64,000 nucleotides of DNA from Lepas anatifera. Lineage: Eukaryota; Arthropoda; Thecostraca; Lepadidae. Below, piece by piece: positions 13,990 through 32,469 of this stretch. The stretch's first letter is position 1, and each line of letters opens with the position of its first letter. The DNA lies in contig JAOTON010002268.1 of the NCBI GenBank assembly GCA_034440635.1, forward strand, positions 372,001 through 436,000, in the 5' to 3' direction. A program made the position numbers and the translations under genes. A model generated the notes under the pieces. The model saw only the letters and a program-made list of their open reading frames with translations, was not told the origin of the DNA and did no database searches.

Positions 13990-14235
13990 GTGAGGTGCTG
14001 GAACAGTCCGCTGTCAGACACTGTCAGAGACCCGCTGTCAGACACTGTCACATATCTGCTGTCAGACACTGACACAGACCCGCTGCCAGACACTGTCAGA
14101 GACCCGCTGTCAGAAAATGTCACAGAAGCGCTGTCAGACACTGTCACAGAACCGTTGTCCGACACTGTCACAGGCCCGCTATCAGACACTTACAGCCGCT
14201 GTCAGACACTCACCGACCCACTGTCCGACACTGTC
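13990..14235. repeat. 24-bp tandem array (CTGTCAGACACTGTCA...)
   Basis: About ten diverged units of CCGCTGTCAGACACTGTCAC and AGAC. The unit is divisible by three, so frames stay open on both strands (LSDTVTDP / VSDSGSVT); I do not take these as genes. Confidence 0.9.
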
Positions 14236-15384
14236 ATGGCCGTACCTATGTCATTTGGTGGCATTTCTCTGGCCTGTGTCCAACAATACTCGTAATATTT
14301 CCACGCCAAGGCTAAAATTATCAGTCCTGGTGAGCAATATATTAACACCAGCCCTAAGGCATTGACTGGAAAGAAATGAATTTAAAAGTCAATAGTGTCC
14401 CCCCTCCTTTAATCCGAACTCCCCACCGCTACTGATCAATAACAGGAAGGCTTTTGCGTTGATAACCTCCACCTCCCTGCAATTAAATCCATACACGCTA
14501 TATTTTTTCGATTTTCGGCTCATTCCTGTCGAGCTATGTCGACCCAGCCCCCACCCACAAATTCGGAGACACTTCTAGGTAATGTGACGTCACGCTGGTG
14601 ACAAAATTTTATTTACCAATAGAGTCCTATGTTAGAATTGAGCAAATTCAAACGACTTTAATAGCTACAATATGCTTTAGAGGGATTTCATTTGTCTGCT
14701 ATCATAATCTTACTTCAATTTGTTGCCATAACTGGTCCTTTCAGGAAGATGTTCGGGTTGGTTAAGAATATTCGCGTCTAGATTTATCTCTGCAGCCTCC
14801 ATATGATGATGCCTTAGATATTCCAGCCACATGGCTGTCATGTCACTGCGATGTCTACTTTGTGACGAAATTATTTGAATGGACCAACCTTTATAGAGTT
14901 ATCTTCATTTCAACCTATATGAATGCTGTATCTGTAGCTTCCAATTGTTAGCCCATATGTAGTTGACAGTATCATATTTTTAAATGATTGGGAAACACAC
15001 CCTTACCACTTGAGGGAATTTAGACATACGTGGCGTTCAATGCTTTTTTGGGTAAGCATTTGTAGTGCTAGATGTAGGTTAGGAGGGGGGGCAACGAGGC
15101 CACAAAGCGTGAGAAACATAGTATTTTAAGAACATGGACAAAACTCTGGGGAGATTGATGTGCCTCCCTTATTGGTTGATGTGCCACATCTGCCTTTATC
15201 TTTCCTTGAATTCGTCCCTGTACCATTGGAATTCAACGGCAAAGAAATTATTCACCTTTTCCCGGTCTTCCTATTTTCAGCGTCGGCATCTGACCATGCT
15301 CTGTTTTTCATGCTTGCAAATTCGATCGTCGTATCTATTTGCACTTATATTCTCATTTTCCCGCGCATATTCGTCTCAAAACGT

Positions 15385-16110
15385 GCATGGCCTACAACGC
15401 GAAGCCGCCGCTCCCGGGCCTGCTCCAGAAATGGCGCTGCCTTGTGCTGTGCGGCCATCGTTGAGCTTTGTCTGGCTGCCCGGCTGTAGAGCTGACGCGG
15501 TCACAGAGAGGCGGCCAATGGCCGCAACAGATGGCATTAGCGTCATCCGTCGGAGTCGGTTTGTCTGAGCGCGCTCCCGCGGGGCCCGGCGGTCGCTGCG
15601 GGTCGCCCCGGGGGCAGTACCGACGTTCGCGGTGACAGGCTGATGTTGGGTAGAGGATTGACCACGGCCAAAACGGGCTCTCTGTCGAGATGACGAAATA
15701 TTGCTCTGTTAGAAGAGGTTTGAGATGCAGGTAGATATGACTAATGATTAGCGACTTAAGTTTTAGATTGCAGAGGAATAACTGTTAGGATCACTATCGG
15801 AGATCCAAAACACTGTGGGCTGACCCTGTACTCATGAAACATTCGCTACTCGTCGACAAACCAGACAGTCGTTTGTCTGCGGCAGTCCATTGTGGCCTTT
15901 GGTGTGCGCCGTGTGTTCCATTTCGGCTGGCGTGCTGTCGACAGCTGAGCGCGTGAGCAAATGACGTGCTGACGCGATATTTCAGCTCGCTATGTGCTGC
16001 CGTCGCTGCCGACGGGGCAGCTTTATTTTGCCGGCGCCGTCGCCGCGCGCACCATGTCCGTCAGCGGCAGACTCTGTGGGAAGGCCTCGCCGCCAAAGCA
16101 GGGAGCAGCT
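15385..16110. promoter_or_regulatory. CpG-rich blocks 3.3-4 kb upstream of the first SoxD exon seen
   Basis: Two GC-rich patches (15390-15660 and 15900-16110). Open frames across them give no known protein. They could include an alternative SoxD promoter or a 5' exon that I cannot recognise. Confidence 0.25.
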
Positions 16111-16235
16111 TCCTACCCCTTCTGTCTCAGCCACTGATACTCCGAGCTCTTATAACACTCAGCTCTGTAATTGGAACGTCCGCCTACAATTGAGTCCTCG
16201 CAGTGTTTATCAGGTGTGAATATTGTATTTGAAAG

Positions 16236-16247
16236 AAAAAGTTTATG

Positions 16248-16298
<51 letters not shown>

Positions 16299-16340
16299 CA
16301 TAAACTTTTTATTTTATATATATATATATATATATACATA
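16236..16340. repeat. (AT)n microsatellite inside an inverted repeat
   Basis: AAAAAGTTTATGATT (16236-16250) and its exact complement AATCATAAACTTTTT (16296-16310) flank about 45 bp of AT repeat. A second AT tract runs to about 16336. Confidence 0.95.
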
Positions 16341-19300
16341 TACATGTCTCCAAGAATATTACTGAACAAGCTTTGAGTGCCAACTCACTCATAGGAAGAT
16401 CTCTAGGATTTCCGATCGGGAGGGGGGCACATGGTCGAGAGGCACCATCTGAACCAATGGTGCCACTTTTGGACAGCAGAACCTATCAGGTGGGCGCCAT
16501 TTCCTATTGAGGGGGAGGGCGCCGATACTCGCATCCTAGGAGGTGGGAGGGGCGGAGGAGAAGTGGCATTTCAAGGAGCGACGAGGGTCGAATGGGGGAG
16601 GTGGCAAATGCCCCCTTGCCCCCTGGACCGGCGTATGAACTTAGTGGTAAGTAGCTGTGTATTGTGCCTCTCTTCTTAAACTCTCTCTATGATAAATCTG
16701 TTTTCAATTTTTTCAAACAGATAGCTGCTTCCCCTGTTCGATCAATAGCTCAACTTGACGTGCAACCGCCTGATGCAATCAGAAAAACGGCTTCAATGTG
16801 GGCAGCGATGCGTTTTCTGCCGACAGTTGTGACTTGTCGCTGTGAATGCCGTTCGGAAGGCTCAATATCAGTCATGATCATTTCACGCAGCCTGTTGAAA
16901 GCTGCCTTCTTTTTTGACCTATGGAGGCACCAATCGGTATTTGTTGAAGCTGTTTCAGAAAAGTTTCCCACCTAACTTTGTGCGTCATTTTCCATTCCGT
17001 TTGAATTAGTCGTTGGTTTCAAAGATTGCTATTTTGCAACGGGTATTTTCAACTGAAACTGATCAAACACTCCCTACTTTGCCAGTTTTTCTTCAAATGT
17101 TTTCACCGAACTTTGTCTCAAGCCTTTGATCCTTTGTAACTGCCCTACTGAAACCACTAAGTCGTGCTTGCAACCATTGACGTTAACTTTATAATACTGA
17201 AGAGCAAATGGAAGAAACTTCCGGCAGCGCTACTGAGACTGCAAGGTATTTCCTCTCAGTGTCTTTAATTTTCCACTCTTGGTCCCAAATGGCTAAGTGT
17301 CGTGATCAAAGCAGATTTGAGAGTGAATTAGGCTCCAAAATGTTAAATCAGAGCCAACAGTGATACAGCTCATTGTCGGAGGCTGTGCCGCGAGTTGTTA
17401 TAGCGACACTTGAAGTTCACGCGTCATAGAGCTCAATTAGGTCCGCTTCTCCACACAAATACTTGCTAACTTTGATGACGCGTTCACTGCAGGAGGTAAT
17501 AACGAGTGCAAAGAGAACATGAAACCAGAGTTTCATCAGCCTGTTTGTGTCAGATGACCGCAGGCGAAATTGTAGCTATTCACATTTCTTAGCAAATGAA
17601 CCTACTGTAATTGATGATAAAAACACTTCATTATTACCTTATGTGGTTTGCTGTAATTTGAGCTGCTAAATCAGTTTATTTTGAGCTTGAGATCCCATGT
17701 TGATTGGGCGCTGTTAAACCAGCAAGTTCATATAGCGTCACCAACTCTCACTTTACTGGCAGAATTATGAGATAAAATTGCATTTTAAGATGAAAGATTA
17801 GAACTTTATTAAAGGGACGCACGCAAGAGTAAAACCTGAAATATTATTCTGGAAATAACATTACAAATCATAGCAGATTTCCGGGCCAGACTTGACAAGC
17901 TCGAAAAAACGCATGATTACCTACCCTTGAAATCTTTGCAGGCTCATGTGTCACCTTATCTTTCTTTTTTGAAAATCCTTGAATTTCTTCAGTCACTTTT
18001 TACCTAATTTTGGAAAGTCTTCTTTTCTGGAACAGTGAGTGTGCTGGTCAACATTAGCTTCGCCAGCGGAAAAAAATATCAATGGGCCAGTGAGTCTTCA
18101 ACCCACCGCTAGCGGCCTACACGGGTTCAAAGCCCGGCGGGTTTCCTAAGCAAGGGGCAATCTGGCTCCCAAAACAACCTTGCAACAGAGATAGAGTTGG
18201 CGACGCCATATCGCCTTAGCAGATATTGTGCTGATAAGCCCCCCCTTAAAAGAACGCTGCTGACCAGGATAAAACCCTGAATATAAATATAACATTTCAG
18301 ACTTGATCTTTTTTGTTACTTTTCATACTTGCTGTTTGAAAAACCCTCAGTTATTTTCAATATTCCACTGAAATCAGTAAATTTTTGGATACAAAATTGA
18401 GGGGGTCAGACCCCGTTACCTCCTTTCTATTCGCATTCATATGCGATCTGATACGGCTGATGCCTTCTGGTATTGGTAATCGAAATAAAAAACGCCCCTC
18501 GGATAGTACATGAGCAGTAGACTCATTCAAAAATACAAAAAGTTCACAACTTTATAATCTTCTGTGATTGTTTCCATGCCTTGAATTATCCTGACACGAT
18601 CTGTGAAAGTTTCATTCAGATATATTTAAAACTGATGAATGTAAGCGGCCTGAAGTTGAGCTGTTTCTGGCCACTTTGTAGTTAAAGTCTCCACGCTAAA
18701 CACCATTAGATAAGAGAGTAACACTAGGCCTCAGGGTAGCTGATCACAAATATATCAGCGTAGACTTCGCTGGAAATCCTTCGACCGGGTGTTTAAGTAT
18801 GAGGGTATCGTTTTTTTAGAGGATTTTCTAATCAGTTTCATGAGCAGTTCCAATACACTCCATTAACGCACCGACCGTGGGAACGTACTAATCGACTCAT
18901 GCTGCGGGGAGCGCCGGAGGCAGAATCCCGGTTACATGAGCCGATGACTCTGTTCCCGCGGTCGATGCGTAAATCGAGCGTACTGAAACTGCTCAATGAG
19001 CATTTCATTCATTCATGAGCAGTGCTCATGTATCCGGGGCAATTGCCTGGGATGAAACGAATATTGTCTTTTTGTAAGTTTCACAGGATACTTTTGCGCT
19101 CAACCGGCGGGTTTTGATACATTCGGCACTTGGAGCAGAAATAAAACAAGGATGATCCTGGCAGAATTAAAGCTTTTCCGACTCAGTGGGAAAATCAGAC
19201 CAAAAGACAGAGAAAGAGACGATTACGTATATGTAGGAGGTCGCTCGCGGTGAGGACACTTCTTTTTTGTAACGTTACATTACGATATCACGAAAAATAC

Positions 19301-19402
19301 ATTTATCCGCGTTGCCCTCATTCCTGGCCTTTGTCCTTCTCTCCTCTCGATTCTGTCAGCTGATAACGATGTCAGTGCTGATGCTGTCTCCTTCTTCCGC
19401 AG
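16341..19402. other. No gene recognised apart from a SINE-like copy
   Basis: Contains the SINE-like repeat at 18079. A 73-codon - strand frame at 16750-16971 is open, but its protein is not recognised; it could be a transposase relic. The end of this stretch is the intron before the first SoxD exon seen. Confidence 0.5.
18079..18240 (+). repeat. tRNA-derived SINE-like copy 2
   Basis: The B-box text CACGGGTTCAAAGCCCGG (18120-18137) is followed by GAGTTGGCGACGCCATAT (18194-18211), as in copy 1. Confidence 0.6.
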
Positions 19403-25205
<5,803 letters not shown>

Positions 25206-25400
25206 GTGACGCACTGCTGGCTTATGGTTAGCATACGAAGCCATAGCATGGATTTATCTGTTGAAATACGTTGCCCTGGCCGTCTGTGTCCTGAGATCGC
25301 TTTAGCCAGTTTCCTGTATTAAAGAATTTGTTTCTTTGCGAATCTGACTGCTTTGCTCTGTACGAGTGTTGAACCAAACTTTTGCATGCATAATATTTTG
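25206..25400 (+). other. SoxD 3' untranslated region, start
   Basis: The sequence after the SoxD stop loses coding character. An ATTAAA variant poly(A) signal lies at 25318-25323, about 115 bp past the stop. SoxD mRNAs often have long 3'UTRs, so the true end may lie further on. The end given here is a guess. Confidence 0.35.
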
Positions 25401-27760
25401 TATGATAAAAAATTGCTGGCTGAATTACTTCATCGGTGAATTTCAGCTAGAAAGGATTAAGAACATTAAAACACCAGACATCACAAATGCAGCTCTCTAC
25501 ATTTCTCCAGCTTATCTAGGCCCTGAAGCCTCGGTATCTCCAAGTGGAAGTTTGTGTGCAGTAAACTTTAAATTGTTTCTAGCACTAGTGCGTGTGCCAT
25601 GTGTTGCCAAGAGTTGACACTGAAATGTTGCATGCGATTGGTATGCCACTTGAGACAGGCATACCATTGGGAGTATGCCCAGAGGTAGTGCGTTGTAAAA
25701 GGTACTTTGAATCGATCTGTTTCGCTCTGTGCAGGGACCAGTAGTGTTCCCATTGATGTGACGCTGCGAGAAGTTCACGGGTGGTCGCAACGGAAGAAAT
25801 CCAGCCGTAGGCTGGCTCTAATGCTTGAGACACAGAATTGTATTTGATACATATCCACTTGTATCCTTGTGTGCGCGCGTGTGTGTGTGTTTTACGGCGA
25901 CGCCATTTCTATCTTATTTATTTTTGTTAGTGATTGGCTTGTCTGTGTTGTACTGTAGACAACCAGTCATAAGCAAAGTAACAGTTGAAGCCAGGTTTGG
26001 CATCCCGAAATGTTGCAAAGTAGTAGGACAATGTTCAGGCAGATCTATCGTTCATATACAGAATGTTGAGTCTCACCACGAAGTGTTCCAAATATGTTCA
26101 CTCACAGACACATCGTTTGGAATGTTCTTTTTCTTCAAATGATTGAACGTTTCAGCCTATCTCTCTAAATGTGCCCCTCAAAAGCTGAAATAGTTATACT
26201 CTCTAACTAGATTCGTAACCTTCATACTTCAATACTCAATGCCCCAAACCCACTCAAAACTTCTACTTAAGGGGCCGTCCGTAAATCACGTAACGGAAAG
26301 GGAGTTGGGGAGGTCAGTATCAGCGTTATCAAACGTTACACATGGGTGTAAGGACTGAGGAGGGGGATAAAAATGACAAAATATACGCTACGTAGTTTAT
26401 GGAGGGCGCCTGAGCAACAATGATTTAGATAATTTCACGAGGAAAAAAATTATGAGAACAATATTAAGCTGAAAATGAATGAACTATGGTTCATGAATAT
26501 CCCTTTCCTCATCAGGCTCTGCTTCGCAGTTTTTTCTTCTAATTTATGGCGTTATTGGTTTAAAAATTCAAAATATTTACGACCTTTAAATTGGAATAAA
26601 GTCGTTTCGTTGGGTGAACATCCGCTTTCTGTGGAATTCGATGTTCACAGGAGGGGTGGATTGGCTCGCATGAGTGGTGACTGTCATAAGGGGAGCAGCT
26701 ATGGTGTTCAAAACGGGCGCCATTGTTCAAAGTCCACCAGTCTGCTTTTGAAATTGGTTTTCTTGAGTTTTGGTGCACCATTTTTGTTTAACCAGGCCTA
26801 TATCGGGCCGGTTACCCTGGAAAGGTAACTGAGTTGCCCGTCCGATTACCCGCTGCATGAGCGTCGCTCCCACAAAATTGCATTGTGCTTTTGGTTAAAG
26901 ACATAAATATTTTCTACTCGCCTTTGGCGCAGCGGCCCATTCTAATAACAGGGGTTGGACGACCCCCCCTCCTGCCTACCCCCGGATCAGCCCCTGCTTC
27001 ACAGTAGTAGGCTGGCGTCGCGTCCGACGCCTTTAAACACCAGTGTAGCTCTATGGTGAACCATATTTGTTTCTACTGTCGCCCCATGGACGCAGGAGAA
27101 TGGAAACGGTGTATGGGAGGCTTTCTCCCGTCTCCTCATCTCTGTTTTCAAGGTGTCTGCGTGATATTTCTTCGATGTGCAATCCAGTTGGTTACAACAA
27201 GCACAAGTCTCGTGGTGTGACCAGCATTGATGAGATTGTCAGTTTGTCTGTCATCCTTCTTATAACAGCACTGTTTGCATTTTGCATTTTTTAGACCAGT
27301 CTTGTGCCAGAAGATTCGGGAATACTTGTTTTTCGCTGGGGGTTCTCCCCTTCAGGACGTCTGTGTACTTCTCTGAGAATTATAGAGTCTTACAAATAGT
27401 TTTGCGAAACTCATGAGGATTATTTTGATGCATTTGACCGCCATTTAAGCCTTAATTCCCAGAATGATGAAAAGGTGTGTCGTAGGCGCATGACTAAAAA
27501 ATATTGTTTTGGAACTGTCTAGCGTACTTGTTTTACCCTTGAGGCAAATGAACAGTGGTTTTGTTCGCGTATCCATACCAGTAAGAAAACGTACGCTCAG
27601 TTCTTAAGACTAGAATTTGTATTCTGGCACAAGTCTGATCCAGGTACACATTTTGTCCGCAGGTGGCTCTATTTCACTTAATACTCATCAGTTCGCACTG
27701 CCGCACTGCTGGCCCATGCTTTGCCGGAAGAGTTCGCCGTGCCGCGGACTCTGTTGCTGT

Positions 27761-27817
27761 TTCTGTACGGTGACGTTACTGGCGCCGTTTCTGTATGGTG
27801 ACGTCACTGGCGCTTTG
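27761..27817. repeat. 28-bp tandem duplication with CRE-like sites
   Basis: TTTCTGTACGGTGACGTTAC then TGGCGC is followed by TTTCTGTATGGTGACGTCAC then TGGCGC. The second unit contains a palindromic TGACGTCA. Intergenic, downstream of SoxD. Confidence 0.7.
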
Positions 27818-29725
27818 ATGCTCTGTTATGCCTCGGCAGAAGTTCCATTGGCTTGCAGCTGTGTTGATTTTCGCATTGTTGTGCCAAATGTTTAGGTGGA
27901 TATTGCTAAATATATTGAGAAATTTTGATGGGTTTTGTCTTGTTCACCTATCGTTGAACTTGTTGAGCAGCTTTCATTAAGAACTACCTAACTCATTTGG
28001 AGGATTTTATATCGACTTTCTTATAGGTAATATATAATTTATGGTTTTCATATCCACCCCAGGCTCACTGATTAAAAATGTCACGTAAGATATCAGTAGG
28101 GAAGGCCGGGCGTTTCATTTTTTGTATAAGTGATGCGGCCTTCTCATAACAAACAAATCCTTTTTGGCATTTTGTGTGTAGCTAAGTCATCTTCTCAAGT
28201 CAGTTAGAATCTATATCAATCTATCAGTGATGTAGGTAGCTAAAGGTCGTTATTCATAAGCGTTGCCACGAGCAAAAAGTGAAAGGGTCTGTTTTTAACC
28301 TTCAGTCATTTCATACGAAAAGTAATGTTTAAACTTAATTTCACTTTTACAGGCAAAATTAAATCTCCGTTTTATTTCAGAATGTAGATACCAACTTTAG
28401 TTTGAAAAATTAGAAGTATTTCTTACTACAGATTTATCAGCAAATTTTAATTGTTTTGAAAGTTATGAATGTCGCTTATCTGCTCCTCTCCTCTGTGAAG
28501 GCCGTGGAAGTTAGAAACATGTTTAGGTCACGACTCAGGATCACAGTCAACTCTGAATCGAATCAATTTTGCATGAGTCCAAGTTGAGTCGGCTGACCTT
28601 TGAATTTGGGCTGAGTCCGATTCGACTCTTCCTCTCAGTGCTATGAGTTGAGTCAGCATGAGAGTCGGCTGCTAAGGTCTGTGTCAGAGTTGAGCATAAT
28701 AAAGAAGTCGAATCATCAAGTCCTTCCGTCGTCGTGCTGTCACGTGTGCCTAGGTGGTTGCAAAAAAGTAAAGTTACAAGCATTTCACGTGATCGAGATC
28801 TAGACTGTAGGGGTGGAACTGTAGGCCAACTTTATTGGAGTGCTTCTGTTTTGACTGTCAGAAAAAAGATCTTACTTTAGACAGAAACAAAATCTGAGAA
28901 AATCATAGACTGTATTGATGCACCAAATCTTGCTAACCACCGCAATGAAAAGGCTACGGAAAATTCCTGAACTTCCGTTCCATTTCTCCTTGTTATTTTA
29001 CTACGCAAAAATATTTCTGATCAGCTAGTCTCACATAGTCTTGTATTCTTGGATTTGGGTAATTGGAAAACACCGGTAAGGGAATCTACAAGTTTATTTT
29101 TGCAACAATTCTTGGGATACAACGCGACTAACATCGTCACCAGTTTAAATACATGACGGCGCGGCGCTTCGCGATTGACGAGTAAACGGTGCGGTAAAAC
29201 TCTCAACAACTGAGCAGTTCAGAAGTCCGTGCCTGGGACAAATATGCATTGAGTGAATGCAGCATTGTACGCCGGGTATGCGAGACAAAATATGTCTTAA
29301 AGACGTAGATAACATACAAAACACACTTTTAAAATGATATCAATCACATAACTGGTACAGGTAATAGAGCGATGCCTCGTGTGCACATTAGACCTGCGGC
29401 TAATTAGATAGCAAGTGTCTCCACAAGACAATCGAGGCACTGCATTGGGAAAGTTTTATTTTTAGCACTTCAATCTCATGGCACAGACACAAATTTCGTT
29501 TTAAAATGTTCCTAACAAATAACACTCAAATCCCAGTCTCAATCAATCAATCGAGCTATTTCAAGAGACAACCGAAGCGTGTACCCTCAAATACCTTACA
29601 TATCTCAGAAAACGGGTAAGAGGCATGTAACCATATATTCTGCTCGAATACAATTTTTCTGCAGTTTGGGCTGTATTCTGAAAGAAGTTGGATTGCTTGG
29701 TGGTGAAAAATATTTTTGGTTAAGT

Positions 29726-29783
29726 GGATGAAAAATTGATTCCATAATTGTTTTAAAAAATTGATTCCATAATTGTTTTATTC
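29726..29783. repeat. Direct duplication of AAAAATTGATTCCATAATTG
   Basis: Two adjacent copies of about 26 bp, intergenic. Confidence 0.9.
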
Positions 29784-32469
29784 TTTTAAAGAAATAGCAC
29801 CACGACAGCGCACTCAAGTTGTGAGATATGTAGTTGTGATATGAATCCGTACCGGAAAGTATAGTAACAGGGTGAGATAATGCAGCTGAGTTTTACAACA
29901 CATTATTGAAAGTTTTGATATGTCACTTGTATCCTTACAATACTCTCATGCCATCGGGCTTCCATTGGGTTTTCTAACCAAGCCTACAAAATTCAGATGT
30001 GGATTCAATAACATTGAGAAAGCTAGATTGTGCAATATTGCACCAGCATATTTGCAGCGTGTCGGCTTGATAAAATGTGTTTCATGTGTGGAGATCGAAC
30101 AATGATCCACTTGGCTCTCTATGTTTGGAGCTCCCAGTATTCCTTTTCCGAAGTCCTTGTTAAGCAGAGCCATAATAGGGCCCCACGAAAATGGCCATAA
30201 AGGCACAACCATCTAGGCAACACGAGCTCCTCTTCACACTACACGAAAAACATCTACAAATCGCTACACCCAGCACTATATCAAATGTTCCGGGCGTCGG
30301 CCGCCGCGGGCTATATCGACGAGAAAATGGCGACGAGATGGAATGACAGGGCAAGTTCGACGAGTCAAGTTAGCGACGCAGAGAATGTGTACAGTTACAC
30401 TCACACCACGCTACAGCACAACATATAACACCGATTTGTCAAATCTACAGCCGCTGAAGTACAGCAGCACGGCAAAGCTAGGGATGGTTCTCCCTCAACT
30501 AGCCACCTAAACGGGCACATTTAAGCAGTGAAAACTGTCACAATACCAGTCACATTCGCATTAGTTTGCCCTAAGTGGCCTCCAACTGTTTGCGAGCTAT
30601 ATCTTCCAATGCACAACGAAGCTTAACAACCTAAATCTGGCCAGCGAGCTGTGGTCTGGAGGGTGCAGATAGTTTCCCTCGATCTAAAATCTAAACTTTT
30701 CTGGGAAAATTCGAGCTTTTCACTTCACTGCCAGAAATCAAATAACCAACATCTTATTTTGTCCTATCTGTTACATTTTCTTGTTGGATTATCAGAGAGC
30801 TGGGATACTTCTCACTATTTCCATGCGTGATCTTGGGCTGTTCACGTCTTAAATATTGGACATATTTCCCGTGTGATGATATTTTTCTGTGAGATTCAGA
30901 CAGGCAAGTCTCATTGACATCACCGGAATTGTGTTTAACAATTGAGCCAAAGCCGATATTTGTTCCTGCCTTTTTTGTGTTATCATCTATTACCCCTTCA
31001 TCAAACGCTTCCCGGCCAAATGCAATACTATTATTCAGTTAATAATAGTTAAACTCCTCTTAAAGCACAGTAAACGCCATTTGTGGGTGATTTGTGTCTT
31101 AAAGTTTCAGAAACACACGAAGAGCCGATTTTTTCCTCTCTGGAACCCATAGCTGTCCTGTGCAGTGAAGTGCCCCTGACTTAGGTACGGGGTCGTTATT
31201 GGATTCACAGCTGGTGAGCTTTGAACACTGAACGATGAAAACGCCATAAGCCTCTAAACAGCCACCGCAGTGATAGGTGCAGCGACAGATATCCAAGCTC
31301 CTTACAAAAATCAAAACACTCGTTAGCAGGCAGATTGAAGCTACACGATTCACTTTCGCAGCTGTATGGCGAAAACTCAATCGCAGCAAGCGCAGCACAC
31401 AGCGTTATGCTGGCAGACAGTGGGTCGAGGGTGACGCCCCGCCGCCGCTCCCTTCTGAAGCTTTGTGGAAGTCCAGCGTGGATGTTGTCGCTATCAGACA
31501 TTCATTGCTGATACGAACTTCAACATGTACAGTAAACACGAAGATATACAACAGGCACGCTCTGCAGCCGGCCAGCAAAGTCATCTCAGCCTCAGAGAGC
31601 GCCGGGCGGGAACCCGTGTAAAGGTCAGTCCACAAACAGGATATTTACACATACGCATCCACACGCATCATCACCTAGTGGAATCAACAGAGGAGCTGCT
31701 CACACCTAGGTTTGCAGTAGACTGTCCTGCCATGGTCAAAATTGTTTTGTTCCGTTCGCTGGGTGTTTATTTTGATAGATTTCTTACTCTCACGGGGTCT
31801 TCCCTTTGAAGTTTTTATTCAAGCAGGCGCTATAAGGATAAATGGGGTTTTCGTGAATAACGTTTTTAGTACCATTATCCGAGGCAAAGTGCTCAATAAC
31901 ATTACGCATACACATCGCGCATCGGGAATAATGATACTCTGATCACCACAGTGCACAGGAGAACCATACCATGCCATTCTTTTGTATGTGGACCATCATC
32001 GACCCATGACCTTTGGGCCTAAACTAAACCTCTACCCACTGAACTCGTGCAGACTCCCGAGCCGGCAGACCGCTCAAACGAATCTTCTCTGCTCTCGAGA
32101 CCTTCCGATATTAGCATTAGAACTTTGACGAAGGCAGTGACTGGATCGACATGGTCTTTTTTGGCGTGGTACATTTTCACCTGGTGCGAGCAGGTGTGCC
32201 TTCGTGCAGACTGCACGGGCAAGAAATTAACTGTCGGATATAAATTTACTTTCACATAGCATCGATTAGTATACTGACGAGTGTATGGTGACTGGAAGTG
32301 ACGCCGATAGCGATGCTAGGGACGCCAAAAGACAGCACTGCGAGGTTACACGAGTCCAACTGTTAAGGCAGTTACTTTTATGACAGAGAGCTTTTATACT
32401 TCAAGCACTGAACAGACCTGAGAGCGATGCTAATAGTGAGACGCCATTGGCACCGAGACCACCATGGCA

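Larger units (their letters stand above)
25401..32463. other. Intergenic, no gene recognised
   Basis: 7 kb of AT-rich DNA between the convergent genes. It includes a GT run at 25870-25890 and many GAGTC/GACTC words at 28530-28690. Part may be SoxD 3'UTR. Confidence 0.5.

Noticed and set aside
13977..14295. Repeat proteins encoded by the 24-bp array (both strands)
   Set aside because: The unit is divisible by three, so open frames are expected. No splice sites or family support.
16750..16971. 73-codon - strand frame
   Set aside because: It looks somewhat protein-like, but I recognise no motif and the neighbouring frames contain stops. Left as unassigned.
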